A DNA stretch of 64,000 bases, taken from assembly GCA_030432295.1 (NCBI GenBank), contig JAUIHI010000020.1, positions 1 to 64,000 on the forward strand, in the 5' to 3' direction. Shown piece after piece: positions 52,626-60,565 of this stretch (the stretch's first letter is position 1; each line of letters starts with the position of its first letter). Source of the stretch: Anaerolineae bacterium. Its GTDB lineage: Bacteria > Chloroflexota > Anaerolineae > Caldilineales > Caldilineaceae. The notes under the pieces are model-generated. The model ran no database searches. It had not been told where the DNA came from and saw only the letters and a list, made by a program, of their open reading frames with translations. Both the position numbers and the translations under genes were made by a program.

Positions 52626-53545
52626 TGGTTCGCTATCAGATTGTCCACAGTACCGAATATATCTACGACGAAGCGGCCAGCCTCTGCTACAACGAGACCC
52701 GGCTGCTGCCCCGTCCGCTGGTCAGTCCCCTGTATGCGCAGACAGTGCAGGAGAGCCACGTCTCCGTGCAGCCCATCTGGGACGATTCCCGGGAGCGCAC
52801 GGACTATTTCGGCAATCGGGTGCTCTACTACACCATCCGTCAGCCCCACGCGTCGATGACGATGACAGTGACCAGTCAGGTGGAGATTGTGCCGGGCGAG
52901 GCTGATCTCAACGGCGATCTGCCCGACAGCCCGTCCTGGGAAGAGACAGCCGCGAGCCTGCAGAGTGAGGCCGACCCGGAATGGATGGAGGCCCGCCAGT
53001 TTGCCCTGGCTTCTCCCTACGCCCCCATCCTGGCCGAAACCGCCCGCTTCGCCCGGTCCTCTTTCCCCACAGGGCGGCCTGTGTTGGCCGGGGCCGCGGA
53101 CCTGATGACCCGCATCTACACCGGCTTTGACTTCAAACCCGGCGTCACCACCATCTCCACCCCCATCGACGAAGTGCTGCGTACCCGGGCCGGGGTCTGC
53201 CAGGACTTCGCCCACCTGATGCTGGGCTGCCTGCGCTCATTGGGGTTGGCCGCCCGCTATGTGAGCGGCTACATCGAGACGACTCCCCCGCCGGGCCAGG
53301 AGAAGTTGCAGGGCAGCGACGCCTCCCACGCCTGGTGTTCCCTTTTTGTGCCGGACCTGGGCTGGGTGGACCTGGACCCGACCAACAACGTCCTGCCCCA
53401 CGACCAGCACATTGTCCTGGGCTGGGGCCGGGATTACGGGGATGTCACACCCCTGAAAGGGGTCTTCTTCGGCGAGGGCGAACACGAATTGCAGGTCAGT
53501 GTGGATGTGATCCGTCTGGAAGCCGGGGCGGATGAGCCTACCTGA
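52625..53545 (+). CDS. transglutaminase family protein
   Basis: A 306-residue transglutaminase-like protein starting with GTG. The N-domain is YQIVHSTEYIYDEAASLCYNETRLLPR, and the core has C192 (RAGVCQDFAH), H235 (ASHAWCSLFVPDLGW) and D251 (DLDPTNN). Proteins of this type are cysteine peptidases or amidases rather than true crosslinkers in bacteria. It is the last of three overlapping genes and lies directly behind the ATP-grasp/alpha-E gene. No signal peptide is seen, so action is in the cytoplasm. Confidence 0.94.
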   Translation: MVRYQIVHSTEYIYDEAASLCYNETRLLPRPLVSPLYAQTVQESHVSVQPIWDDSRERTDYFGNRVLYYTIRQPHASMTMTVTSQVEIVPGEADLNGDLPDSPSWEETAASLQSEADPEWMEARQFALASPYAPILAETARFARSSFPTGRPVLAGAADLMTRIYTGFDFKPGVTTISTPIDEVLRTRAGVCQDFAHLMLGCLRSLGLAARYVSGYIETTPPPGQEKLQGSDASHAWCSLFVPDLGWVDLDPTNNVLPHDQHIVLGWGRDYGDVTPLKGVFFGEGEHELQVSVDVIRLEAGADEPT

Positions 53546-53616
53546 AGATAGCCGCCACCGATATAAATTCTCGTTATTGGCTTGCAGAAGGTCAATGACT
53601 CAGGAAAAGTTGTTTT

Positions 53617-53698
53617 TCAGTAGTTCACGATTCCTGTGAAATTGAGATGAGAAGCATCCTCAGATGCCCGTTTCACCTTGAAAATCGCGAACTACTGA
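53617..53698. repeat. structured inverted-repeat element downstream of the transglutaminase operon
   Basis: Outer arms 53617-53632 (tcagtagttcacgatt) and 53683-53698 pair over 16 bases with one G-U. Inner pairs gtgaaa/tttcac and gcatc/gatgc allow a branched fold. It lies between convergently unrelated units and may be a terminator or a small repeat. Confidence 0.55.
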
Positions 53699-53747
53699 TT
53701 TTATAAATCTGGATAGTCCCATAGCTTCATTTACTCAGGAGGTCCCT

Positions 53748-55631
53748 ATGCTTCGTCTTTTTACTACTGCTCTGTTCGTCTTGCTGTTGACTGCCGGATC
53801 GTACCCGACCAGCCAACCTGTGCTGGCGGCTCCAACTAGCGTCAGCGCGGCGGTGACTCTCACCGTCAATACCAGCGAAGATGTGAACAACAGCCTCTCG
53901 ACCACCTGCACGTCGGCCACTGATGGCAAATGTACCCTGCGCCGGGCAATTATCGAGGCCAGCAACACCGCTCCGGCTGCCCGGCCTGTGACCATCAACT
54001 TCAATCTGCCCATCAGCGATCCCAACTACGAGCGGGAAGCCCCCGACACCTGGACAATTGTGGTAGACAAGGGCGCGCTGCCGCCACTGAAAACCCAGAG
54101 CAGTCTCGACCCACTGGGACAGGTCACCATCGACGGCGCGACCCAGCCCGGCGGGCGCGCGACAGACCCAAAGATTTTCTGGGACTTGAACGATAGAAGT
54201 TTTGAGGTGGAGAGTACCCAAAACGTCATCCGCAATCTGGGCTTTGTCAACATCGGTTCGATTGTCTTGAAAGAGGACGGCAATTTGGTCGAGGACAATT
54301 GGATGGGGCTGACCGGCGATGGCACAGCCATCTACTTCCGCACGCCGGGGGATGAGAAGCGCCTGGCCCTGACCGAAGGGGTGCGCATCAGCAGCAATGG
54401 CAACACTGTGCGTCGTAACACCATTGTCGGTGCATCTACCAAGGCCATCAACATCGACGGCGGTGACAACAATATCATCACCCAAAACCAAATCGGGACC
54501 CGAGCCGACGGCACTGTGCCCGCTGTCGCCGCCCAGAGCGAGTGCGTGGCCAGCTTCAACTACAATCCCCAGAACTGGTACGGTGGCTGGGGCATAGGTC
54601 TGGGCGGCAGCAACAATACCGTCACCGAAAACCGGTTGGCTGGGATGCAGAATCTGCGGGCACCGAATGACACCGCACCTATGGCCCTGGAGATTTTTGG
54701 CCGGGATCATACGATCCAGAACAATATCATCGGGATTGACAGCGACGACCCGGTTGACGACTACACAGGCGTCTGTGGACAAGGCATCAAAGTGAGCGGA
54801 CAGGGAACCGATATTCTGGACAATACGATTGCCCGCAGTCGCACAGGCTTTGAGTCCAGCAGTGGGGATCTGCTGGACGGGGCGATTCTCTACAGCGATA
54901 GCAGCTTCAATCCTGGCGGTATTACTGTGCGGGGCAATTTGGTCTATCAGGGGCCGGGGGATATCTACGTATTTGGGCCGGAGGTTCTGCAGGCCCTGCG
55001 CCTATTCCGTCCGGCCCGCATTACCAGTATCCAGGGAACTACTGTCAAAGGTAGCAACGGCATCGATCCCAAGGGGGTTGAGAGCAACTGCCCCAACTGT
55101 CTCATCGATTTCTACCTAGACGGACGGGATGATCGGGGGGATGCCCTGGCCTATGCGGGCAGCACAGTGGCCGACGCCAATGGGAACTTCACTTTTGAGT
55201 TGGCAAGTCCCCTAGTGGACACCGCGGGTATCCGCACCAGCAGCACTACCCAATCTGCCGATATTATTGGCAACCTGGCGGTGAGTACCACCACCAAATT
55301 CTCCGGCCTCTACACCAAAATCGCATCTCTGGAGATTCAAGGCCCGATCACCGGCACTGCCGACACAGACACCTCCTTCACCTTCCGTATCACGCCTCTC
55401 TCCCTGGCCGGGCCGGTGACCTATACCATCGACACAACCGACTTCAATCGTTCGGTCCAGACCGAAGATTTCACGGCAGCGACCCTGAAACGCCGCTGGA
55501 CTAGTGACGGGGAGAAGATCATCACCGTCACCGCGGACAACGGCCTGGTAAGCATCACAGATACCCACACGATTCAGATCGGTGAAGTGGACACAAGCAA
55601 GAAAATCTATCTTCCTTTCGTGACCCGATAG
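53748..55631 (+). CDS. secreted CSLREA-type right-handed parallel beta-helix protein
   Basis: A 627-residue exported protein. A signal peptide covers about residues 1-28 ([15 protein letters not shown]... ending near VLAAP). A CSLREA-like domain ([12 protein letters not shown], then [12 protein letters not shown] around residues 62-73) follows, and then a NosD-like parallel beta-helix full of NNxxxxN coils ([49 protein letters not shown]). The C-terminal 100 residues form a beta-sandwich-like module, and the last residues are [16 protein letters not shown] precedes the ATG. The role is probably surface-associated carbohydrate binding or adhesion. No catalytic site is recognised. Confidence 0.9.
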   Translation: MLRLFTTALFVLLLTAGSYPTSQPVLAAPTSVSAAVTLTVNTSEDVNNSLSTTCTSATDGKCTLRRAIIEASNTAPAARPVTINFNLPISDPNYEREAPDTWTIVVDKGALPPLKTQSSLDPLGQVTIDGATQPGGRATDPKIFWDLNDRSFEVESTQNVIRNLGFVNIGSIVLKEDGNLVEDNWMGLTGDGTAIYFRTPGDEKRLALTEGVRISSNGNTVRRNTIVGASTKAINIDGGDNNIITQNQIGTRADGTVPAVAAQSECVASFNYNPQNWYGGWGIGLGGSNNTVTENRLAGMQNLRAPNDTAPMALEIFGRDHTIQNNIIGIDSDDPVDDYTGVCGQGIKVSGQGTDILDNTIARSRTGFESSSGDLLDGAILYSDSSFNPGGITVRGNLVYQGPGDIYVFGPEVLQALRLFRPARITSIQGTTVKGSNGIDPKGVESNCPNCLIDFYLDGRDDRGDALAYAGSTVADANGNFTFELASPLVDTAGIRTSSTTQSADIIGNLAVSTTTKFSGLYTKIASLEIQGPITGTADTDTSFTFRITPLSLAGPVTYTIDTTDFNRSVQTEDFTAATLKRRWTSDGEKIITVTADNGLVSITDTHTIQIGEVDTSKKIYLPFVTR

Positions 55632-55683
55632 AGCTACTGCAACGAGTAGCCTGAGGGCCAACGCCCCATACTGGTGTATGGCA

Positions 55684-55725
55684 GCAGTCGAAGTTCGGCT
55701 TTACGTAAAGCCGAACTTCGACTGC
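55684..55725. repeat. perfect 42-bp palindrome (possible terminator)
   Basis: The half gcagtcgaagttcggcttta plus c (55684-55704) is followed directly by its exact reverse complement (55705-55725), with no unpaired base. It lies 52 bases after the stop of the beta-helix gene. No U-tract follows, so it could be a terminator-like stem or a dispersed palindromic repeat. Confidence 0.75.
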
Positions 55726-55848
55726 CCCAGAAGCCTCCGTATCCCTATGCTCGTCCCTCGCGCTGTCTAGAATATAGTTGACCCCTTCAACTGCTACCAG
55801 ACCCTGGATGTGGTGCGGGCGGTGATGGCCGCGGGCCGAGCCGGAGAG

Positions 55849-55950
55849 ATCGCCCTCCATCAACACTTCCGGCTCGACGATCGGCACAATACCGGTCTCC
55901 TGGCAGAGCGCGGCATAGCGGGCCAGGGCGTGGGCGTTGGCCTCGATGCA
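55849..55950 (-). pseudogene. remnant of a class I fructose-bisphosphate aldolase gene
   Basis: On the minus strand one frame reads [18 protein letters not shown] followed by [16 protein letters not shown]. This is the strongly conserved central block of class I fructose-1,6-bisphosphate aldolases ([28 protein letters not shown]). The flanks on both sides are unrelated, and no Schiff-base lysine part (downstream) or N-terminal barrel is present. It is a decayed fragment of about 35 recognisable residues. Confidence 0.65.
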
Positions 55951-56249
55951 GCATCGATCCCGGCCCGGACCAGCCGAAAGAGAATCTCTTCACCGTCACC
56001 ACCACCCGCGGAAAGAGTGCCGTACTGCTCTGTGCCTCCCTACGGCGATGACCGAGAAAGCGATGGCCGAGAAAGCGATAGCTGGTACATCGGCATTGCT
56101 GCCCCCTCTTTTTCTTCCAGAGCAACAACGACAACGGCAAAAACTGGTATCTCTCCCGCCATCAGATTGGATGGCGCGGGGGCGAGCCACTGCTTGGGCC
56201 GGAATGAAAACCGATGCTACCATCCGTGCCAGTCGTCGCTCCGCTTGCA

Positions 56250-57353
56250 TCACAGCACAGCGACGGTGGCGTTGTCGATGAAATCCCAGTCCAGCCCGAT
56301 GCCCATCCCTGGCCCTTTGGGGATGTGGGTGTAGCCCTCGGCGTCGATGTGAATGTCTTCCAACAGGCCGAAATTGTAGATATCCGGCGGCCAGAGAATC
56401 TCGAAGAATTCGCAGTTGCGCATGGCGCAGGCACAGTGGAGGTTGACCAGTTCGAGCGGGTGATAGATGGCCGTGTGCAGCTCGCACTGGACGCCGAAGG
56501 ACTCGGCCAGCCGCGCCGTCTTCATCACAGCGGTCACGCCCCCTTTCCACGACACATCCGTGCGCACCATATCCACAATCCGCTCCTGGATGCAGTAGAC
56601 CGCGCTGTAGTGGCTGCCGGCGATGACTTCCGTGCCGCAGATAGGTATGTCCAATTTGCTGGTCAGGCTCTTCAGCCCGTAGAGGTCCACGTCGAAGAGG
56701 GGTTCCTCCAGCCAGTGGTAGTTGAGCTTCTCCAACTCCCGACCCATGCGCAAGGCCTGCTCGTGGTTGTAGGCAGCCACCGGGTCGGCCATAAGCACAA
56801 AATCGTCGCCCACGGCCTCCCGACAGGCCCGGTAGGCGGCCAGGTCTAAGGCGTAGTTGCCGGGCGGGTGGAGTTTGTAGCCGTGCAGCCCCCGCTGCTT
56901 GCAAGCCATGGCCTCGGCTGCGTAGTCGTCCGGGGTGGGATGGAGCAGGGAACTAGCGTAGGTGGGCACTTTGTCCCGGTAGCCGCCCAGAAGTTGGAAG
57001 AGGGGCAGACCGGCCCGGCGTGCGGTGATGTCCCAAAGGGCGATGTCGAAGGGGCCGTAGGTGTAGATGGGGGTGTGACCCCACCAGCGGTCCTGCACCC
57101 GGCTCTCGTGCCAGAGCGCTTCCCGGTAGAGGGGGTCTTTGCCCAGCAGCCAGGGCTTGACCGCAGTGGCGGCAATCTGTCCGGCCATCTGCGCCCCCCG
57201 TCCGGCAAAGCCGAAGGAGTGGCCTTCGATGCCCTCGTCGGTCAGCACCCGGATAGCGAGAAACTCCAACTCGGACTTCTCGCCCTTCATCTGGTTCTGG
57301 CCGATGTCGGAGGTGTGCCGACAGACGTGGATTTGGATGTCAGTTATCTGCAT
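56250..57353 (-). CDS. mandelate racemase/muconate lactonizing enzyme-family acid-sugar dehydratase
   Basis: A 367-residue enolase-superfamily enzyme. The Mg ligands are D190 (LMADPVAAYN), E216 (HWLEEPLF) and E242 (CGTEVIAG). The general-base elements are K160-x-H162 (GYKLHPPG) and an Asp/His dyad D266 (VRTDVSWKGG) with H293 (CELHTAIYHP), spaced as in mandelate racemase. These features fit a sugar-acid dehydratase or epimerase; KxH instead of KxK leaves the exact acid sugar open. It is followed (upstream on the strand) by a zinc alcohol dehydrogenase gene 63 bases away, probably as a two-gene unit. Confidence 0.93.
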   Translation of the reverse strand: MQITDIQIHVCRHTSDIGQNQMKGEKSELEFLAIRVLTDEGIEGHSFGFAGRGAQMAGQIAATAVKPWLLGKDPLYREALWHESRVQDRWWGHTPIYTYGPFDIALWDITARRAGLPLFQLLGGYRDKVPTYASSLLHPTPDDYAAEAMACKQRGLHGYKLHPPGNYALDLAAYRACREAVGDDFVLMADPVAAYNHEQALRMGRELEKLNYHWLEEPLFDVDLYGLKSLTSKLDIPICGTEVIAGSHYSAVYCIQERIVDMVRTDVSWKGGVTAVMKTARLAESFGVQCELHTAIYHPLELVNLHCACAMRNCEFFEILWPPDIYNFGLLEDIHIDAEGYTHIPKGPGMGIGLDWDFIDNATVAVL

Positions 57354-57416
57354 TTGCCAATTTCCTCTCTTTGGGGGTGCGACAGGAAAATAGATGGACG
57401 GTCAGTTTAGGCCGCT

Positions 57417-58418
57417 TTACCCGCCGTTGTAGCGCAGCAGCACTTTGCCTGTGCGTCCGGCCGCAAACTCCTGGAAGGCGGTGTCTGCATCGGCCACAGG
57501 GAAGTGATGGGTAATCAGCTTCTCCACGGCCAGCCCCTGACGGTAGAGAGCTAGCATCTGCCCAAACTCGCCGAAGTGATAATACCAGGAGCCGAAGGCG
57601 GTGATGTCCCGCCGGATGAAGTCGGCGGAGGGGGAGAGTTCCACACCGGGCTGTTCGCCGTTCATCACGACTAGCCCGCCAGTGGCCACCGCAGCGAAGC
57701 ACTGTTTGAGCGTCTCCGGTTTGCCGATGGCTTCCAGACAGACATCCGGTCCGCGTCCGCCGGTCAATTCCCGGATGCAGGCCACCGGATCGCTGCTGGC
57801 CGCGTCGATGACGTGGGCTGCACCCAGCTCCTCGGCCAGTTCCAGCCGGGTGGGGGAAATGTCCACAGCCAGCACCTTGCGTCCCAGAAAACGCTGCATG
57901 AGCAGATTGCCTAGGCCGATGGGTCCCACGCCGAAGATGGCAATGTTCTGGATGGCCGGGTCACCCAGGCGGGTGGAGGTGTGGTAGGGCACGCCCATCC
58001 CGTCGCCGCTGAGGAGGACGCCCGCTTCCCAGGGCACGTCGTCGGGCAAGGGGTGGCAGCCGTGGGCGGGGATACAGATTTGCTCCGCGTGCATATTGCC
58101 GATGAAGCGGTGGTTGGCGCACCAGGTATAGCGCCCCGCCGCGCACTGGTCGCACTCTCCGCAGCCGACGATGGCGCTCAGCCCCACCCGTTGGCCGATT
58201 GCCAGAGAGGTGACGCCTGCGCCGAGGGCAATGACGGTCCCCGCTGCTTCGTGGCCGTTGTTGCCACTTTTATTCTCCCCACTCCGATAGCCCTTCAGTT
58301 CGCTGCCACACAGGGCAGAGACGGCGGTCTTCACCACCACTTCGCCGGGGCCGGGTGTGGGGCTTGCTGCTTCGGTTACGTCTATCCGACTGTTGCCCAA
58401 AAGTGATAGGATACGCAT
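57417..58418 (-). CDS. zinc-dependent alcohol/polyol dehydrogenase (MDR)
   Basis: A 333-residue MDR enzyme with both zinc sites. The structural zinc cysteines are in GCGECDQCAAGRYTWC, and the catalytic Cys and the His/Glu pair are in SALCGSELK and GHEAAG. The Rossmann motif is FGVGPIGLGN. Compared with the zinc-free MDR proteins in this window it is a classical sorbitol/threonine dehydrogenase-type enzyme. GAGGAAAA lies before the ATG at 58418; the open frame to 58550 adds 44 residues without family similarity. It probably oxidises a sugar or sugar alcohol ahead of the dehydratase. Confidence 0.93.
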   Translation of the reverse strand: MRILSLLGNSRIDVTEAASPTPGPGEVVVKTAVSALCGSELKGYRSGENKSGNNGHEAAGTVIALGAGVTSLAIGQRVGLSAIVGCGECDQCAAGRYTWCANHRFIGNMHAEQICIPAHGCHPLPDDVPWEAGVLLSGDGMGVPYHTSTRLGDPAIQNIAIFGVGPIGLGNLLMQRFLGRKVLAVDISPTRLELAEELGAAHVIDAASSDPVACIRELTGGRGPDVCLEAIGKPETLKQCFAAVATGGLVVMNGEQPGVELSPSADFIRRDITAFGSWYYHFGEFGQMLALYRQGLAVEKLITHHFPVADADTAFQEFAAGRTGKVLLRYNGG

Positions 58419-58616
58419 GGATTTTCCTCTGCAATGCTGAAGAGGCGCGCCACAGCGCGGGGAGAAAGATGGCGTGTATGGTACATCATAAGAGGAGGGA
58501 AGGCAATCAGCTTTTGCCGTGTCCGCAGGGTACTCGTCGGCAAGTGCCAAAGGTTAGCGCGGGGCGTATTGGGCCGCAGATTGAAAATTGGAGACAGGCC
58601 GGGCAACGCGGCGCAC

Positions 58617-58655
58617 AAAAAACCGCCTCCTGGCTAATTGCCTTGAGACGGTTTT
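58617..58655 (-). terminator. rho-independent terminator of tRNA-Lys
   Basis: On the minus strand a stem of about 9 bp (aaccgtctc with gaggcggtt) is followed by a run of T. It begins about 12 bases behind the tRNA 3' end. Confidence 0.8.
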
Positions 58656-58666
58656 CGTGTTTTCAA

Positions 58667-58738
58667 TGAGCCCCCTGGGACTCGAACCCAGAACCCACGG
58701 CTTAAAAGGCCGTTGCTCTGCCATTGAGCTAGGGACCC
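58667..58738 (-). tRNA. tRNA-Lys (anticodon TTT)
   Basis: The 72-base sequence folds into a full cloverleaf: acceptor GGGTCCC with GGGGCTC (two G-U pairs), D-arm GCTC/GAGC, anticodon stem ACGGC/GCCGT with loop CTTTTAA, T-arm CTGGG-TTCGAGT-CCCAG and discriminator A. The anticodon TTT reads lysine codons AAA and AAG. The 3' CCA is not encoded. Confidence 0.95.
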
Positions 58739-58753
58739 GCACACAAGAATCTA

Positions 58754-58782
58754 ACTATACCCCATAGCGCTGATCTTGACAA
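58754..58782 (-). promoter_or_regulatory. sigma70-type promoter of tRNA-Lys
   Basis: TTGTCA (58782-58777) and TATAGT (58759-58754) on the minus strand are spaced by 17 bases. The -10 box ends 16 bases before the tRNA 5' end. Confidence 0.7.
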
Positions 58783-58818
58783 ATTTGGGCGGAAATGGGT
58801 GCGATGCCCTTCGTGGGT

Positions 58819-59760
58819 CTAGCGGGTCGCGCTCACATCCGTCGACGGCACTGCGTCATCCGCCACATCCAGCGTCACCGGCCAGGAACGGCTCAGTGGT
58901 ACGTCGCTTTCATTGATTGCCACAACCCATAGCGCCGTTCGACCAGCGGGCAAAGGCGCGGCCATCTGCCAGCCCCAAACGCCCTCTATCGAAACGACAA
59001 CTTCGCCCACTGCCTCGCCCAGCGGCGGCCCCTTCGCTCCAGACGAACCCGCGGCTGATAGCCCGGTCAGCCTCTGGGCGAAGATGACCAGCCGCCTGCC
59101 TGCTGGCCCGCTCCCTGAAAAATAGGGGGTACTGTTCTCCATTTTTGCCGCAGAGGGCAGGGGCGACAGTATCACCGGTGGGGGGACGGCCTGGGCAACA
59201 GTTCCCACCAGCGCCATGCGGGAGACCGTCTCCGACAAGACCGCTCCGCTGGCATCCACGCCGCGGACCTGCACCCACGTCATCCCCACGGGCAAAGGGG
59301 CAGACGGGGCAAACTGCCAATAGCCATCCCTGTCAGCCAAAACCGAATAACGCCGCCCCTCCACCAGGATTTCCACCAATCCGTCGGCCTCTGTCTGCCC
59401 AAAAAAGAGAGGGGTATTGTTGGTCAGTGGCCCATGGCCCGGTTCCAAAATCATCAGTTGTGACAGGTTGGCACTAGAAATTGAGGCTTCGGCAACCGGT
59501 GTGGGAAGCGGAGACCCTGTGGCTGGGACCGCATCGACCGTTGCTTGGGCCACTTCCTCTACAACCGCCGGGGCGGTGCCCGTCTGGCTGCTGGCCCCCA
59601 CCACCGGACGTTGACCGGGCCGGGCAATCGGCGAAGCGCCTTGGGGGTCGGGCAGAGGCGACTGAGCGGGCGAAAAGACGAGCAGCCCAATCCAAAGAAG
59701 CAGCGCCAGCCCAATCTTCCATCGATCCAAACGCCAATCAAAATAGGGAGGCCCCTGCAT
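58819..59760 (-). CDS. membrane-anchored protein with Ig-like/beta-sandwich repeats, function unknown
   Basis: A 313-residue protein. One membrane helix lies at about residues 16-31 (IGLALLLWIGLLVFSPA), followed by an Ala/Pro/Thr-rich linker. Two related modules near residues 100-185 and 190-295 then share LEPGHGPLTNNTPLFFGQTEADGLVEILV-like and PYFSGSGPAGRRLVIFAQ-like starts and YWQFAPSAPLPVGMTWV/WGWQMAAPLPAGRTALWV ends, as in bacterial Ig-like repeats. The protein is expected on the outer face of the cytoplasmic membrane. It starts 3 bases after the helix-hairpin-helix gene on the same strand. No enzyme signature is present. Confidence 0.8.
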   Translation of the reverse strand: MQGPPYFDWRLDRWKIGLALLLWIGLLVFSPAQSPLPDPQGASPIARPGQRPVVGASSQTGTAPAVVEEVAQATVDAVPATGSPLPTPVAEASISSANLSQLMILEPGHGPLTNNTPLFFGQTEADGLVEILVEGRRYSVLADRDGYWQFAPSAPLPVGMTWVQVRGVDASGAVLSETVSRMALVGTVAQAVPPPVILSPLPSAAKMENSTPYFSGSGPAGRRLVIFAQRLTGLSAAGSSGAKGPPLGEAVGEVVVSIEGVWGWQMAAPLPAGRTALWVVAINESDVPLSRSWPVTLDVADDAVPSTDVSATR

Positions 59761-59763
59761 ACA

Positions 59764-60480
59764 CTACCCCTTTGCCTGTAGCTCCCTGGCTTCCCCAATC
59801 CAGGCGGCGAAGTCGATGGCGTCATCCAGCCGGTGAGCGGGAATAATCGCGGCCAGTTCCGGCGCGGTGGTCTCGGCCAACTGGGCAAAAGTGACGATCC
59901 CGGCCCGCACCAGTTCCTGCTCAAAGACCTGATCAATGCCTGGAATGCGGGTCAAATCGTCGGGCACAGGACCGGTGTAGCTTGCGCCGATCCGTCCATT
60001 TTCTGCGGCCAACTGGCGGGCCTGCTCGATCCAGGATTCCGGCTGGCTGGTGGGCAGGGCCTTCGTAATCGCCCGCAGGGTATCCACATCCACCTGGCCC
60101 AACTCGTGCCAGGTGAAGATACCCGCTTCGTAGAGCCGCTGCTCATAGACATCCCCGATGCCCCGAACGTCGGAGAGCGGGTCTGGGCGGTTGCCGCTTG
60201 CTGCGCCCGGCGGGCCGCTGGCAGCGCTGGACTGACCGCTCCCCGCGTCGGTGGCTCCAGCGTCGCCAGCCCCAGCATCGCTGGCCCCATAGGGCTGATA
60301 TTCGGGCGCGGGATAGGCCGCCGGTTGCCGGTTGGATTGGGCCGATCCACTCCGGGACGGAACTGAAGCACCCGCGCCCACGTGCCGACGACGAAACCAA
60401 AGCCACTCAGTCAGGGTAGAGATCACCCATCCCAGCAGAAAGCCTGTCCCCACATACCACAATATATTCATCCCGGCCAT
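59764..60480 (-). CDS. membrane-anchored protein with two helix-hairpin-helix modules
   Basis: A 238-residue protein. An N-terminal membrane helix (ILWYVGTGFLLGWVISTL, about residues 6-23) and an Ala/Ser/Gly-rich linker precede two related helix-hairpin-helix modules: SDVRGIGDVYEQRLYEAGI near 103-121 and TRIPGIDQVFEQELVRAGI near 176-194, each followed by a tail with a Leu-rich helix. The motif GIGxxxxxxLxxAGI is used for DNA or protein contacts. In membrane-anchored proteins of this type the partner is unknown. It is followed by the Ig-like membrane protein gene, probably in one operon. Confidence 0.82.
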   Translation of the reverse strand: MAGMNILWYVGTGFLLGWVISTLTEWLWFRRRHVGAGASVPSRSGSAQSNRQPAAYPAPEYQPYGASDAGAGDAGATDAGSGQSSAASGPPGAASGNRPDPLSDVRGIGDVYEQRLYEAGIFTWHELGQVDVDTLRAITKALPTSQPESWIEQARQLAAENGRIGASYTGPVPDDLTRIPGIDQVFEQELVRAGIVTFAQLAETTAPELAAIIPAHRLDDAIDFAAWIGEARELQAKG

Positions 60481-60565
60481 GCGTCTACCCCCCAGAATTC
60501 AAGATTCCCACAAATGCCCATTGCCAGTCTCTGTAGTGTACGGGCGCTGGATAGGATTGTCAATC

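Larger units (their letters stand above)
55632..56249. other. 618-base gap with palindrome and aldolase remnant
   Basis: It contains a small gctact/agtagc hairpin at about 55633-55650, the 42-bp palindrome and the class I aldolase remnant. The frames crossing 55960-56249 look like shadows and show no family features. Confidence 0.6.
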
